Shown: positions 42,063 through 53,926 of the stretch, in pieces | How the letters are laid out: each line of letters starts with the position of its first letter | Numbering within the stretch: the first letter of the stretch is position 1 | Assembly (NCBI GenBank): GCA_025084515.1 | Contig: JAJAGP010000206.1 | Span: 259,766 to 323,765, forward strand | Origin: Ancistrus triradiatus | Lineage: Eukaryota; Chordata; Actinopteri; Siluriformes; Loricariidae | Direction: 5' to 3' | Length of the DNA stretch: 64,000 bases | Made by a program: the position numbers and the translations under genes | The notes under the pieces: model-generated | Database searches by the model: none | Told to the model about the DNA's origin: nothing | The model's input: the letters and a program-made list of their open reading frames with translations, nothing else

Positions 42063-42477
42063 CAGTGGTACTCAAAAGTTTGTGAACCCTTTAGAATTTT
42101 CTATATTTCTGCATAAATATAACCTAAAACATCATCACATCATCAGATGTCAGATCTCAAACAACTCTTTTTCTGAGGTCCTCGGAAATCTCCTTTGTTC
42201 GTGCCATGATACACTTCCACAAACATGTTGTGAAGAGCAGACTTTGATAGATCACTGTTCTTTAAATAAAATAGGGTGCCCACTCACACCTGATTGTCAT
42301 CCCATTGATTGAAAACACCTGACTCTAATTTCACCTTCAAATTAATATTTTTGTATAATTTGTTTACCTGGGTTCTTTTTATCTACTTTTACTACTTATG
42401 TGAAAATCTGATGATGTTTTAGGTCATAGTTATGCAGAAATACAGAAAATTCTAAAGCCCCACTGTAAGCCCCACTG
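42063..42477 (-). mobile_element. Tc1-A deletion derivative, minus strand
   Basis: TA-flanked. Left end cagtggtactcaaaagtttg. The interior is the antisense of the 5' region (ctcctttgttcgtgccatga, caaacatgttgtgaagagca, aatagggtgcccactcacac). The right end has collapsed to attctaaag followed by a tandem ccccactgtaag/ccccactgta, losing the cacaaactttcaag segment. Retains only the first few transposase codons. Confidence 0.8.
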
Positions 42478-44299
42478 TACTAGCAAGTTACTTACAAGTT
42501 AACAAGGTCTAGACAGACCTCAGTCTCAGTTTATTGGTTTATGTACTTTATTTACATTTATTTATTTATTTCCTTTATTTACTATTGTTGATACAAGGAC
42601 ACAATTTTGTATTGTTCCCATAGCATTTAGACACCATTTTGCATTATTGCCCGCTCCATACAGGTGCATTAGCTCTGGCTGTCACTGCAGCCATGCTGTA
42701 GTGACACCTGAGATCCTTGGATCGAACTCAAGCACAACAAGACCACTCACTGCATTTCATCATTACATTATTTATATTGCTGATAAATACATTTATAAAA
42801 GGAATTAAGCATTGTCCTTCCCCTTTTGGAGATTCCATGGCGTAGCGTCTTGGGTCCACCCCTAAGTGCTCCATTACGAACTGTTTGTCCAAACACAAAG
42901 AGCTATAAGATAAATGGCATGCAAAACACAAACCTAAAAGGTCTGAAATGTGACAAACAATACATTAGTTGAAAAGGCTAATGCAGGTTACAGCTACCCA
43001 ATTTCTGCTCCATTATTAATTCAGTAGACAATAATAAAATATATGTTCATGAGTAAGCGTACAGTCAAATGGCCAACAGCTATTAGAAATCTGTTCTGTG
43101 TATTTTCCCACAGTCATTCAGATGAAACTGGTCATGGTGCAATTTGAGTTCCTGCACGAGCAGATGACTTTTAAAAGAAGTGGAACATCTCACTATAGTC
43201 AGTTTACAGTCATGTGGACATATTTATGAATATTTCCGACTTTCATGACAGTTTTGTTCTGTCCTGTTGAAAGCTCTCTCACCCTTTTTTTTTCACATTT
43301 GAGCGGTTCACAGCTGACTTCCCTTATAATACAGAGACTTATGTGTGAATGCAAACAGTGAGCTTCTGCCACACACTGGGTGAACTGAGCCCCCTTACCC
43401 ATACAGGTGAGGATTAGGGCCATTTACTGCTCCTCTCCATCTTTGCACTAGCACAGAGGGTCAACACTTTATCCCAGGTGCCTACGTCAGCCAAAGATCC
43501 ACTCACACATGTTCTTTCCCACCTGCAAAGGGTTAAAGAGCATGTGAGGGGTTGGCTTTCCACCATGTTATCCTTGTGTGTACATTAAACAAAGAGTTCA
43601 GTACTCTTTTCGCGTACAGTTATGGAAAACATGTAATGGTGGCACATTTGGGTGGGGGTGTGGGGAGACAGAGAGGCAGTCACATGAGCTTGGTGAGGCT
43701 TGTTTTGAATTCCGATGCTCCAACTGTCCAAATATCCTAGGATCTTAGGAGCATGCTCTGACTAAATGCAAAGCAGCATGACAGATATGGAGCAACCAGC
43801 AAATGTGTGACAATGAGGGGTGAAATGGATTTCCTTTCCTTATTTTATTGTCTCACAGTTGCAGAAAAAAATATTTTGCTCCTCATTTTCTCAGTTATCA
43901 TGCTCTCATTTTTCCATCACTTATGGTTACTCTTGGCCAAAAACTTTCTGGTTTCAGCACTACTATCTGGCTAGTTACTGATCAGATGTATGCACAGCTG
44001 ACTGTTTACCTTCACATTACTATACTTAATGGTGGGAAGGTGTCTAATTGAGTACTCATTACGTAACCACCTAATCTGTTAATAATAAGTGACCAGATCA
44101 TACATGTTCAAATTCAAATTCAGTGGGTTTCTGATTGGTGCAGCATAATTTGTCTCCTAGTGATTCCACAACCACCCATGGCTAAGAGTCCAGAAGTACA
44201 TAATTGGCTTTTCTCTCTGAGGGGAAGGGAAAATTCCTCTATTCCCTATGAATCAATGTTGTTTGCCCAGCGACGTTTCTTAAGCAGCTGTTGAGAACA
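42478..44299. other. Unassigned sequence
   Basis: No window repeat, RNA gene or domain-bearing open frame seen. The stretch 43090-43460 is balanced in composition and repeat-free. Frames at 42728-42931 and 43199-43423 (minus) look spurious. Confidence 0.35.
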
Positions 44300-45231
44300 G
44301 ACCCCTGTTCTAGACCCCTAGAAACTCCACACTGTATAAGGCATTCTATGTATTAATGGAGTTTTATTGTACACGTGCTCCCTGATTTACGATGGTGATA
44401 TGTTCTGGCAAATCCTTCATAAGTTAAATGTATCATGAACCGATGAGTGTAATATAATCTATTCTGTATAATAGCGGAGCCAACCTTATAAACAGCCAAG
44501 CTGAAAACATTTACATTAACTTACATTTACAGCATTTAGCAGACGCCCTTATCCAGAGTGACTTACAATTGGTACAATCTTACAATCCAAGCAATTGTGG
44601 ATTAAGGGTCTTGCTCAAGGACCCAACTGTGGCAACTTGGCCGAGGTGGGATTTGAGTCTGGTCCAGAGTCCAGTACCTTAATCGCTTGGCTACCACAGG
44701 CTACAAAACTCTCAGCCTGGCAGAGGTGGGTTTTGAACCCTGGACCTTCTGGTCCATAGTCAATTACCTTAACCACTAGGCTACCTTATTTAATGATAAA
44801 GTGTTGAAAAATCTCATGTAAGTTAGCGGAAAGTAAAAGAAAAACATTTACTCTATTGGCGAACTCAGGGCACTAGCATAGCTGCTAATACGTACTGCAG
44901 CCTGTATTCTGGACGACTCAGTTCCTCTCAGTTGGCTGTAACCAATAACTATTTTTAGAACACATGGGGACTTATTTGCACTAAGAATCCAGTAGATGCA
45001 ATAATGTCTGTAGATGTAAAAATAAAGAAAAACACAAGAAACACAGCGGCGACTCTGCACTATGCAAGACCCATTGTGAATCTGAATCACTGAATCACTC
45101 TGTACTGAACTGTGAATCGTGAATCATGAATTGTGAATCAAGTTGCATAGCGCAAGTGCGCCGAGTACCGAGCAAACGACGAGAACCGAGACAATTTTTT
45201 CGAGTCAAAATGGAGAATCGAGGTACCACTG
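44300..45231. mobile_element. MITE-1 interrupted by SINEs
   Basis: Left part: cacactgtataaggcattct, acgatggtgatatgttctgg. Right part from about 44790: aaagtgttgaaaaatctcat, catagctgctaatacgtact, gtgccgagtaccgagcaaac-like segments, and the end aatcgaggtaccactg before TA at 45232. Between them lie about 280 bp of SINE. The left end itself is decayed. Confidence 0.7.
44509..44788 (-). repeat. Two SINE copies, minus strand, head to tail
   Basis: The first runs from the reversed tail (catttagcagacgcccttat) to a complete head (gtgggatttgagtctggtcc, cttaatcgcttggctaccac) at about 44693. A second head (gtgggttttgaaccctggac, taaccactaggctacc) follows at 44715-44785 without its own tail. Either two insertions or a partial tandem duplication. 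Nested in MITE-1. Confidence 0.75.
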
Positions 45232-45339
45232 TATATTAGATATTAGCCATACTACTACTGAGGATTGCTGTACTGTTCCATGTCTTAGACAGAGTGATTA
45301 TAGCAATGTAGTGTTTTCTAAATTAGTTCTAGCTGGTGT
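45232..45339. other. Short unassigned stretch
   Basis: Nothing seen between MITE-1 and the CTTGGTCT repeat. Confidence 0.35.
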
Positions 45340-45510
45340 TGTGGTATTTGAGTTTGGTCTTGGTCTCAAGACCATAAACGAGCAGTGTCAGTGTCAACCT
45401 CATTTGGACTTGTCTCAGTCAGTTTCTCCTTTTTATTCTTGTATGATGAAAACAATCTTAATTTGGTCTTGGTCATGACTCGGACTCAGCCCTAGCGGTT
45501 TTGACTACAT
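45340..45510. repeat. CTTGGTCT-type minisatellite remnant
   Basis: Units such as gtttggtcttggtctcaaga and aatttggtcttggtcatgac with gactcggactcagccctag. It is the complementary version of the GACCAAGA array at 31490 and ends in ttttgactacatccct, a phrase associated with this repeat in fish. Confidence 0.6.
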
Positions 45511-47067
45511 CCCTAGTTCTAGGTCCACCTATTTCTACAGGACAAGGGACAGGATACAGGGTTCTGATGGTACATTAAGCAGCAGAAGGCTTATCGATTC
45601 CTTAGAGGTAAGCTGAATCATTTATGATAATAAATGTCATTGAAATGGCCTGACAGTTAACAGAGATGGAAGTTTATCAACTAAACAAATCCCCCCCACC
45701 CACCAACCCAGTAGATGTACTGATCTGTGGGCTAGCAGCTTTGAGAGTTGGTGTAGGGGCTGTGGAGCTGCTCCATTGATCTGCATGTAAATCCCACTGG
45801 ATGACCTTCTCTGAGGAGTCCTGATAGAGCCATTTTTAAAACAGTCCCAGTCCTTACCTCTTGAGAACACGCTTGCTGTTGTGACATGCTGTTTGTGTGA
45901 ACATTGGATGGAAATGGTGCTTGAAGGTCACCCAGGCAAAGCAGCTGACTTAAATATGGAGCCACGTCCCTGGAATGTAGAGGCACTGACATGGAACTAA
46001 CCTTCCTCCGGTCACCGCTGTCCTTGAGAGTTCTCCTGATCGAGGCTGCTGACAAATACTTTTCTCACTATGCTATAAGAACCTGCTATGTGACATTTGA
46101 CCTGCTGTGATTATTTAGTAGATGAAGACAGAAAAATATGTGCTTCCTTACAATTTGGATTGCAATGGCAGTACTTGATGGTCATGGCAGAGTTATGTAA
46201 CTCTTATTTCTCCAATTCCAGTTGTTATGGAATGACACGGAGTGGTGACACATTGTCAACAAGAACCTATGGGCTGTACAGGCAACCAAAGTCGATCAGA
46301 CGACTTGAAACACAAATGTCAAATGTCAGGCTGATGGCAACCTGACAAAAACTTCTACTCTTTGTTGCTTTCTGAGTCAACTCAAAATTACAGTTCCAGG
46401 GAAGCAAAATAAATCAGATACCTTTGAGCCTTTGAGATATTCTTGTTACAATCTCCGAATTGACGAAACATCATTTTATGAGTATTGTCTGCTCTTTGAA
46501 GTGCAGTAATAAAGTGTGAAGCATTTACACGTTACCCTGTAACTGCATGGCATTTTCCTGGACTAGATAAGATAATTAATCAAAGCATTTCAAATGTAGG
46601 ATTTGGCCAAGCACACCTTACATTTCTTCACATTGGACATCTTGAAGTTTATCTGTATATAGATTGATTTAGGTAGGATGAGAAATACTACTTGCAGGTG
46701 GTGTAAGGTAATTTGTAAGTTGCTTTTTTTGGTTGGGTGGTTGGGGGTGGGGGAGATCTAACATGCGTGACTGCCAATGGCCATGCAACTCTATAGGACA
46801 TCTAAAGATTCTTGGAAGAGAACCCTAATGACTTGTTCTTTTCATGATCTAATAATTAATGGTGCTTGGCTAGTGCCTCTGATTTACATGGGAGAACTTG
46901 CAATGCATGCCATATTTTTCATGTACACTGCATGAAAAAAGTTGTGGAGGCACTGATGTGAAAGTAACGTAAATAAATAAAATACTTAAATTATTAAACA
47001 TGACCATGAGGACAGAAAATGATGCTGGACAGCAAGCCCTGGTTTAGTCGGAATTCCTAAAACATAA
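45511..47067. other. Unassigned; possible Tc1 remnants
   Basis: The minus-strand frame 45732-46055 begins SAASIRRTLKDSGDRR, reminiscent of the second helix-turn-helix of a Tc1 transposase, but the continuation is not recognisable. At 46997-47060 the phrase ccatgaggacagaaaatgat, gctggacagcaagccctggt resembles part of the Tc1-E copy near 9990. Otherwise featureless. Confidence 0.35.
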
Positions 47068-48182
47068 TACACTCATAAGCCACTTTATTGGGTACCCTGT
47101 TAAACTGCTCGTTAAGGCAAATAACTAATCAGCCAATCACATGGCAGCAACTCAATGCATTTAGACATGCAGACATGCTGAAGACGACCTTCTGAATTTC
47201 AAACTAAGCATCAGAATGGGAAAGAAAGATGATTTAAGTGACTTTGAACATGGTATGGTTGTTGGAGCTCGATGGGCTGTTCTGAGTATTTTAGAAACTT
47301 CTGATATACTGGAATTTTCATGCACAGTCTACAGTTTACAGAAAATGGTCCAAAAAAGAGAAAATTTCCAATGAGTGGCAGTTCTGTCGACAAAAATGCC
47401 TTGTTGAGGCATTTGATAGTAAGGCAACAGTAACTCAAATAATGGCTACAAATGGTTATTCTACAAATACAACTGAGGTATGTAGAATAGCATCTCTGAA
47501 TGCACAACGCATCGAACGTTGAAGCAGATGGGCTACAGCAATAGAAGACTAAACCAGGTGCTACTCCTGTGCTACTCCAAAATCGGACAATATAAGACTG
47601 GAAAAACGTTGCCTGGTCTGACGGTCTTGATTTCTGCTGTGACATTGGTATGGTAGGGTCAGAATTTGAAACAACATCAACAACATGAAAGCATGGATCC
47701 ATCCTGCCTTGTATCAACAATTCAGGTTGCTGGTGGTGGTGTAATGGTGTACGGGATATTTTTTTGGCACACTTTGGGTCCCTTAATATCAACTGACCAT
47801 TGCTTAAATGCCACAGCCTACCTGAGTATCGTTGCTGACCATGTCTATCCCTTTGTGGACCCATCTTCTATGTGCTATGTCACAAAGCTCAAATCAAAAC
47901 TCGAATCAAACTGGTTTCTTGAACATGATAGTGAGTTCATTGTACTCAAATGGCCTCCATAATCATCAGATCTCACTCCAATAGAGCACCTTTGGGATGT
48001 GGTGGAACAGGAGATTCGCATCATGGTTATGCAGCCAACAAATCTGCAGCAGCTGTGTCCTGCCATCATGTCAATATGGAACAAAATCCCTGGTGAATGT
48101 TTCCAGCACCTTGTTGAATCTGCATCAGAATGAAGGCAGTTTTGAAGATTCAACTAGTAAGGTGTACCTAACAAATGGATGG
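47068..48182 (+). mobile_element. Tc1-B, longest copy
   Basis: Left end tacactcataagccacttta, then ttgggtaccctgttaaactg. The interior covers the whole transposase region. The right end is only partly kept (aaggtgtacctaacaaatgg at 48160-48180), where Tc1-E sequence begins. About 1.1 kb. Confidence 0.8.
47216..48135 (+). pseudogene. Tc1-B transposase, degenerate but collinear
   Basis: Starts MGKKDDLSDFEHGMVVGARW (helix-turn-helix region), with stops soon after. WKNVAWSDG-type sequence near 47610 carries the first Asp. The frame 47666-47962 gives KQHESMDPSCLVSTIQVAGG, GVMVYGIFFWHTLGPL and ATAYLSIVADHVYPFVDPSS. The second-Asp motif QQDNAPCH is replaced by decayed MCYVTKLKS. LKWPPXSSDLTPIEHLWDVV retains the Glu. 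Several stops and a missing catalytic Asp make it inactive. Confidence 0.8.
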
Positions 48183-48310
48183 GGTACATTCCAAAAGTGT
48201 CTGATGGAGTTAAGTTCAGGGCTGTGTGCAAGCCAGCAAAGTTCTCCAACAAATTTGGCAAACCCTTTCTTATGGACAGTACTTTATGAGGACAGGGTAG
48301 AAAGTTGACA
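48183..48310 (-). mobile_element. Tc1-E fragment
   Basis: The order gttaagttcagggctgtgtg, caagccagcaaagttctcca, ttggcaaaccctttcttatg, gacagtactttatg is the antisense of the Tc1-E C-terminal region. The related terminal phrase gtcaacatacttttggccat, gtagtgt at 48681-48708 is probably its right end, with other sequence between. Confidence 0.55.
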
Positions 48311-48339
48311 CTAACTTGTGAACCAATGAGTGTCATATT

Positions 48340-48712
48340 AGGTACTTTCACACAGGGGGAACTTTTTCATAGTTTTTAGAACTGTTGGAGAAAGTGCCCA
48401 CATTCTCACGTGTTCATGCCACAGGAACTGTGGACAAATGTAGTTCTCAGAAAAGCAAGTATAGGGACTTTATTAAGTCCTACATTAGGGTAGGTACTTT
48501 TCTCAGTACACAGGAACCCTGAGCACCTATGTTGAGGGCAACCAGATATTTTAAAGTCATTGAGGTGTTTAGTGCAACCCTAGTGTTCTTCTATGAAAAT
48601 TCCATGATTGTGTAATTTATATTATTAACCTATTATCTTTGAGTGTGGCTGAAATAACATATATTATCACTACACTTGGTGTCAACATACTTTTGGCCAT
48701 GTAGTGTTTGAA
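48340..48712. repeat. Decayed repeat and Tc1-E end
   Basis: The stretch agggggaactttttcatagt, aagtatagggactttattaa, gggtaggtacttttctcagt and caggaaccctgagcacc is the pattern of a dispersed fish repeat I cannot name. It is followed at 48681 by a Tc1-E terminal repeat (ggtgtcaacatacttttggc). Confidence 0.4.
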
Positions 48713-49609
48713 AGCCATTATACAGCAGTCTACAAGAATGACAGTTAATAAGTTGCTTTCCATGAAAAGCTACTGTACTGAAGAATGAATCCTACCCAAA
48801 GACCAGAGTCCAAGAAAATCAGTCTACAGCCCAATTCTGTACTGTTCTACTGTTCCTCTACTCTGACTTATAAGACCTGGCAAGTTTTATGATTGTCCTG
48901 AACTAGAGGGAGAGACAAGTCAGTGATCCACTCTGCATGGGGTTCAACCAGTCCACTCACCCTGGTGCTACTTTCATAACAGAAAGCCAGTGTCAACAGC
49001 AATATACAATATTGTTTTACCAATTCTGTGTAATTCTGATTGATGGGGACATTCAGGGCATTAGAGGAAGGTGCACAAGGGACTTCACATCGAGTGAATG
49101 ATGATGAAATTCCTGTAGACGTACAGTATTAACTACAGTGGCAACCAGTTGCAGCATTAGGGTCAGATAAAAAGACAGCTACCTGCTTATGTAGATGTCA
49201 TCCTAGTCTAAGCCTAATGTGTAATGTTTCTTTATATTAACATACCTGGCAGCAATCTCACTCAGAACTGTACCCAGCTCCTGCTTAGTGTGCATGCTTG
49301 TTACCTTTTGTCCCATTTGGTTAATCTAATGCTTATCGGAGTATTCCTGTGATTGTACCAAAGTATTTGTTTGAACTGATTACTGTTCCTTGAAGCAAGA
49401 GTCCAGTAGATGATGGGTTTGTAGGATTTGTTGAGAAAAAGGGTGTGATCATCTTGACTATGTGGCCTACATTTTAATAGTCGGCTTGAGTCAATACAGA
49501 GACATTACTGCATGGCAACCAGTATATACTGGTTAGCTGCAATGCTGAGATTATTGCATTTTTTTGTGGATTGTCATTTGGAAATTTTATTAGTATTTTA
49601 AATTCATAG
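48713..49609. other. Unassigned sequence
   Basis: No features seen. Confidence 0.35.
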
Positions 49610-49900
49610 CAGAGTCAAAGTTATAGCTCATTATGGGTTTTGTAAGTTTCATCCTGTGAGTGTCTGGTAGCGTTGAGCAGTGCTGCTTTGTAAACCTGCT
49701 GCACTTCCTCCTTTGTGGATGAATCAGATTAATTTCCTCCTCTGCACGCATGTGTGTCACTGCAGCTCGTATCCTTGTTGTGGCCCGATTAAGCTGTACA
49801 CTGATTCACAGATGGGAAAGTCCAGGTTTTGTTCATCTGCAGAGCTTCTTGAAACTGCACAGCCACAGTGGTTTATCTGATGTAATCTCACAATGGTGTG
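49610..49900. other. Candidate conserved non-coding region
   Basis: Repeat-free and balanced: gctgctttgtaaacctgctg, gatgaatcagattaatttcc, tggcccgattaagctgtaca. The 66-codon plus frame has no domain. Texture-based suggestion only. Confidence 0.3.
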
Positions 49901-50544
49901 TCTGCTATGGTTTTATGGCTTGATATAATAAGCAATATGTTAGTGTAGAAGCAATATGGGGGCATTTTTTTCCACTTTGATTGTGCATCCAGGGTTATAG
50001 CAGATGACTAACTCTATTTTTTTCATCTGTCTCATTAGTATACTATGCTTCATCCCACAGACTTTTCTAAGTTCCTTTTTTCAGTCTATTGTTTCCTCAA
50101 CTCAAATTCCTATCTTGGTTGTAAATGAGAAGCCACAGTGCAAATTGAGTTTTGTCTGAAATTAATGTCCAATTTACTTAAGCTGTTGCTAATCATGCAA
50201 ACTGAACCTGGCAACGCCTACTAATTGTGCTCCGCTTGATGCACTCTGCATGACACATGCTTGTGCAAAGTTTAACATTCACAGTGAATTGCTGGGACAT
50301 GATGTTGAAACACAGACATAACAAAATGCTCCAGACTGAAGAGGTAATACAAGTAATACATGGAGATCTTTTTTAAATAAAGACATTCGTGTTAGAACAT
50401 GTCAACTGTTTGGAGGGATTTGATATCGCCGATATGCCATTAGATTCCCAGGATCATTAGTTTCATACCAAATACACTAATGAAAACACTACTGTGTACA
50501 AAATAGACTGTTTCTCTATCAAAAAGCACTTTCGTTCAACATGT
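49901..50544. other. Unassigned sequence
   Basis: No window repeat or gene seen. Confidence 0.35.
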
Positions 50545-50602
50545 GCAAATTGTAAGTCGCTTCGGTTAAAAGTGTCTGCGAACTGCATAAATGTAAACAT
50601 CT
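50545..50602 (+). repeat. SINE tail fragment
   Basis: attgtaagtcgcttcggtta, then aaagtgtctgcgaactgcat is a diverged SINE/L2 tail. The head is missing. Confidence 0.55.
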
Positions 50603-51479
50603 GCAATGTCTGTGTATTCACTGCTACAGCCAGATTTGCCAGATTTCTGTGAAAGAAAATCCCCAAAATTAGGCAAACTATACCACTTTACTGGCACCAT
50701 TACATTCATACAGTAATATTCAGAGCCATCACTCAGAACAGGATCAGGACCACCTTAAATGGTTGCTGGTGCATGTTTAGATAAACAGACGAACCCCTTA
50801 ATCCAAATTCAACTCAGAAAAAGGTTCAGCTATCCAAACTGAACACTATACTGTATAAGCAATGTTGTTAAGTACCAGAATACATGTAACGGTATTACAT
50901 GTTTAGAATCCAAAATATTTATTCATTCATTCATCTTCTTATCTGCTTAATCCTCGTCAGGGCCATGAGGAAGCCAGCGCCTGGCCAGTATCGCAGGGCG
51001 TAGGGCTTTGCACTGTTTAATAAAAATGGTTGAGTCTTAAAAAATATGCAAATCCAGTAAGAACAACATTATCATATTAATCCCTTCTTACATACGTTTT
51101 AACTTTGGTACCACTCCTCCTACATGGCACTCTTTCAGCAGTGGTACCAAACATTTTAGTGATAGTGATTCCAGCTTCAGGGTATTTATTCATTGACATA
51201 CAAGTTTATTTAAGCTCACTTGACAAGTCTCACATTTCTAATGCAAAAATTCTGACAGCATACGTCTTGCCTTTTTGACTATGCCGTCGAACCCTGCCAT
51301 CTGAAATCCTGCTAGAATGTACGGGATATTTTAAACCCTGAACTCACTATATTAACCACTATTTCACTATAACAAATGGCACTGAGGACAGCAGGACATG
51401 GCTTACTGCCTCTACCTACACCCTCCACTTCCTCACATCTGTAAGTGACTTAAATGTTCATTTTAGTGAAGCAAAGCAA
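50603..51479. other. Mostly unassigned; repeat phrase near 50930
   Basis: cattcattcatcttcttatc, tgcttaatcctcgtcagggc and ccagtatcgcagggcgtagg (50930-51003) belong to the same loose group of dispersed repeats as 60-290. The rest shows nothing. Confidence 0.3.
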
Positions 51480-51690
51480 ATCATTCTGTTTGACCCTGAT
51501 TTATCTTGTCCAGGGTCGTGGGGGAGGGTGTGGATTCTAATCCAGAATTCACTGGGCAAGGCACCAGTCCATTGCAGGGTTCTGTAACCAATCAACTGTA
51601 ACCATGTACCAATCAACGTCATGTTGCAAGCCCCACCTGGGACTGGTATTTCCCGCAGGTCGTTCATTCCACCAAGCCTTCGAAACTGCA
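51480..51690. repeat. Dispersed repeat fragment
   Basis: ccctgatttatcttgtccag, ggtcgtgggggagggtgtgg and caccagtccattgcagggtt match the pattern at 7840-7920. Class unknown. Confidence 0.4.
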
Positions 51691-52404
51691 CTTAATAATA
51701 ATAGCTTACAATACAAAATGTGAGTAGCTATATTTAGTTACAGTTACATTTATATAGGTGGTAATCAGAATATAGTTACATTTTTTAAATCAGTAGATTA
51801 CTTAATGGGATTACTTTTGATACGTCCTCATTATTCGATCTGATATTTAAAATAAATCACTCTTTTCTGATAAGTCCCTGCTTTAAGACAAAGCACAAAA
51901 GCATATCTGCACCATAAGCTATGCACCACAGTATGCACGCAGTGTAGCCTACATGAGACATGAGATGATTGAGCTAACACACAGCGGTTCTACACATATT
52001 CTACACAGCTGATAGCAGTTTTAAATATACAGGAACCCTGGGGTTTTGCATATGCAGGAAGGCTGTAGGGCTTTTCATGTAGATCATTTGAAAATATAGA
52101 CTCCCATTGTCTGTACATGAATTATCGGCATATTCTGGAATGAGTTACATTTGGATAATGGGGTTTGATTTATTCTGATAGTGGGGAGTCCACTGTTTAT
52201 TGATTCCTGTGAGAAAAGTCCTAACTCGTTCAGACATTTTTAAAATGCCACCTACTGTCAATAATGCTAGCATAATATTACACATCCTGATTGGCTTTGC
52301 TGCCTGTCATATGAGTACTGGGCAGTTCTTGCATGAATGGATTTATTTGTTTATTTAACAGCACATCAGCATAAATGGCTATTCACAACAGGGGGTTAGA
52401 TTGA
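51691..52404. other. Unassigned sequence
   Basis: AT-rich, no features. The stretch 52075-52200 has loose similarity in wording to 4628-4754 (cattatccnnatgt-type phrases), too weak to call. Confidence 0.3.
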
Positions 52405-52465
52405 TACCAATCAGACACACTCACAGCCTCACAGCAAGAAGGTCCTGGGTTCAATCCCAGGGTGA
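52405..52465 (+). repeat. SINE-like head
   Basis: cacagcctcacagcaagaag, gtcctgggttcaatcccagg contains an excellent B-box match (ggttcaatccc). It is directly joined to Tc1-C at about 52466, without a tail. Confidence 0.5.
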
Positions 52466-53890
52466 GAGATGAAAGAGGTCTGTAATTTTCATCATAGGTA
52501 CACTTCAACTATGAGAGACAAAATGAGAAAAAATCCAGGCAATCACATTGTAGGATTTTTAAAGAATTTAATTGTAAATAATGGTGGAAAATAAGCATTT
52601 GTTCACCCACAAACAAGCAAGATTTCTGGCTCTCACAGACCTGTAGCTTATTCTTTAAGAAGCTCTTCTGTCCTCCATGCGTTACCTGTATTGATGGCAC
52701 CTGTTTGACCTCGTTACCTTTATAAAAGGCACCTGTCCACAGCCTCAAACAGTCAGACTCCAAACTCCAAGACCAAAGAGCTGTTGAAGGACACCAGGAA
52801 GAAAATTGTTGACCTGCAGCAGGCTGGGAAGAGTGAATATACAATAGGCAAGCAAGTTGGTGTGAATAAATCAACCACGGGAGCAATTGTAAGAAAATGG
52901 AAGACATACAAGACCACTGATAATCTCCCTCAATGTGGGGCCCCATGCAAGATCTCATCCCAGAGGGACCTGATGAATGACCTGCAGAGAGCTGGGATCA
53001 AAGTAACAAAGGCTACAATCAGTAACACACTATGCTAAGAGGGACTCAGATCCTGCAGTGCCAGGAGTGTTCCTCTGCTTAAGCCAATACATGTCCTGGC
53101 CTGTCTGAAGTTTGTCAGAGAGCATATGGATGATCCAGAAGAGGATTGGGAGAATATCATGTGGTCAGATGAAACCAAAATAGAACAATTTTGTAAAAAC
53201 TCAACTCGTCATGTTTGGAGGAAGAAGAATGCTGAGTTGCATCCCAAGAACACCATACCTACTGTGAAGCATGGGGGTGGAAACATCATGCTTTGGGGCT
53301 GTTTTTCTGCAAAGGGGACAGGACGACTGATCCGTGTTAAGGGAAGAATGAATGGGGCCATGTATTGGGAGATTTTAAGCCAAAACCTCCTTCCATCAGT
53401 GAGAGCATTGAAGATGGAACGTGGCTGGGTCTTCCAGCATGACAATGATCCCAAACACACCGCTCGGGCAATGAAGGAATGGCTCAGTAAAAAGCATTTC
53501 AAGGTTCTGGAGTGGCCTAGCCAGCCTCCAGACCTCAACCCCATAGATAATTTGTGGAGGGAGTTGAAGGTCCGTGTTGCCCAGTGACAGCCCCAAAACA
53601 TCACTGCTCTAGAGGAGATCTGCATGGAGGAATGGGCCAAAATACCAGCTACAGTGTGTGCCAACCTGGTGAAGACTTACAGGAAACGTTTGACCAAATA
53701 CTTATTTTCCACCATGATTTACAATTAGATTTTTAAAAAATCCTACAATGTGATTTCCTGGATTTTTTTTTTCTCATTTTGTCTCTCATAGTTGAAATGT
53801 ACCTATGATGAAAATTACAGACCTCTCTCATATTTCTAAGTAGGAGAACTTGCACAATCAGTGGCTGACTAAATACTTTTTGCCCCACTG
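52466..53890 (+). mobile_element. Tc1-C element, nearly full length
   Basis: The right end is complete (cagtggctgactaaatactt, tttgccccactg at 53890, followed by TGTG). The left end is cut inside the terminal region: it begins gagatgaaagaggtctgtaa, missing the first 70 or so bases present on the right as their inverse. The central region is collinear with a full Tc1 element. Confidence 0.9.
52766..53728 (+). pseudogene. Tc1-C transposase, best preserved in window
   Basis: One frame of about 320 codons runs without a frameshift from KTKELLKDTRKKIVDLQQ to KTYRKRLTKYLFSTMIYN. The N-terminal helix-turn-helix spans residues about 1-65 (IGKQVGVNKSTTGAIVRKW). The catalytic domain has WSDET (Asp near residue 134), GGGNIMLWGCF, FQHDNDPKHT (Asp near 225) and DLNPIDNLWREL. 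The third catalytic position, 34 residues after the second Asp, is Asp (gat 53546-53548) instead of Glu. Defects: no ATG at the expected start, TAA at 53036, TGA at 53585 (from an Arg CGA codon by the usual C-to-T decay). Length fits the family's roughly 340 residues. Confidence 0.9.
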
Positions 53891-53894
53891 TGTG

Positions 53895-53926
<32 letters not shown>

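Noticed and set aside
45732..46055. Minus-strand frame starting SAASIRRTLKDSG as a transposase gene
   Set aside because: Only the first 16 or so residues resemble a Tc1 helix-turn-helix. The rest matches nothing I know, so no gene is called.
47211..47864. 217-codon minus-strand open frame
   Set aside because: Lies antisense to the Tc1-B transposase region. It is a shadow frame of the transposon.
52509..52958. 149-codon minus-strand open frame
   Set aside because: Antisense to the Tc1-C 5' region and N-terminal coding sequence.
53209..53664. 151-codon minus-strand open frame
   Set aside because: Antisense shadow of the Tc1-C transposase.
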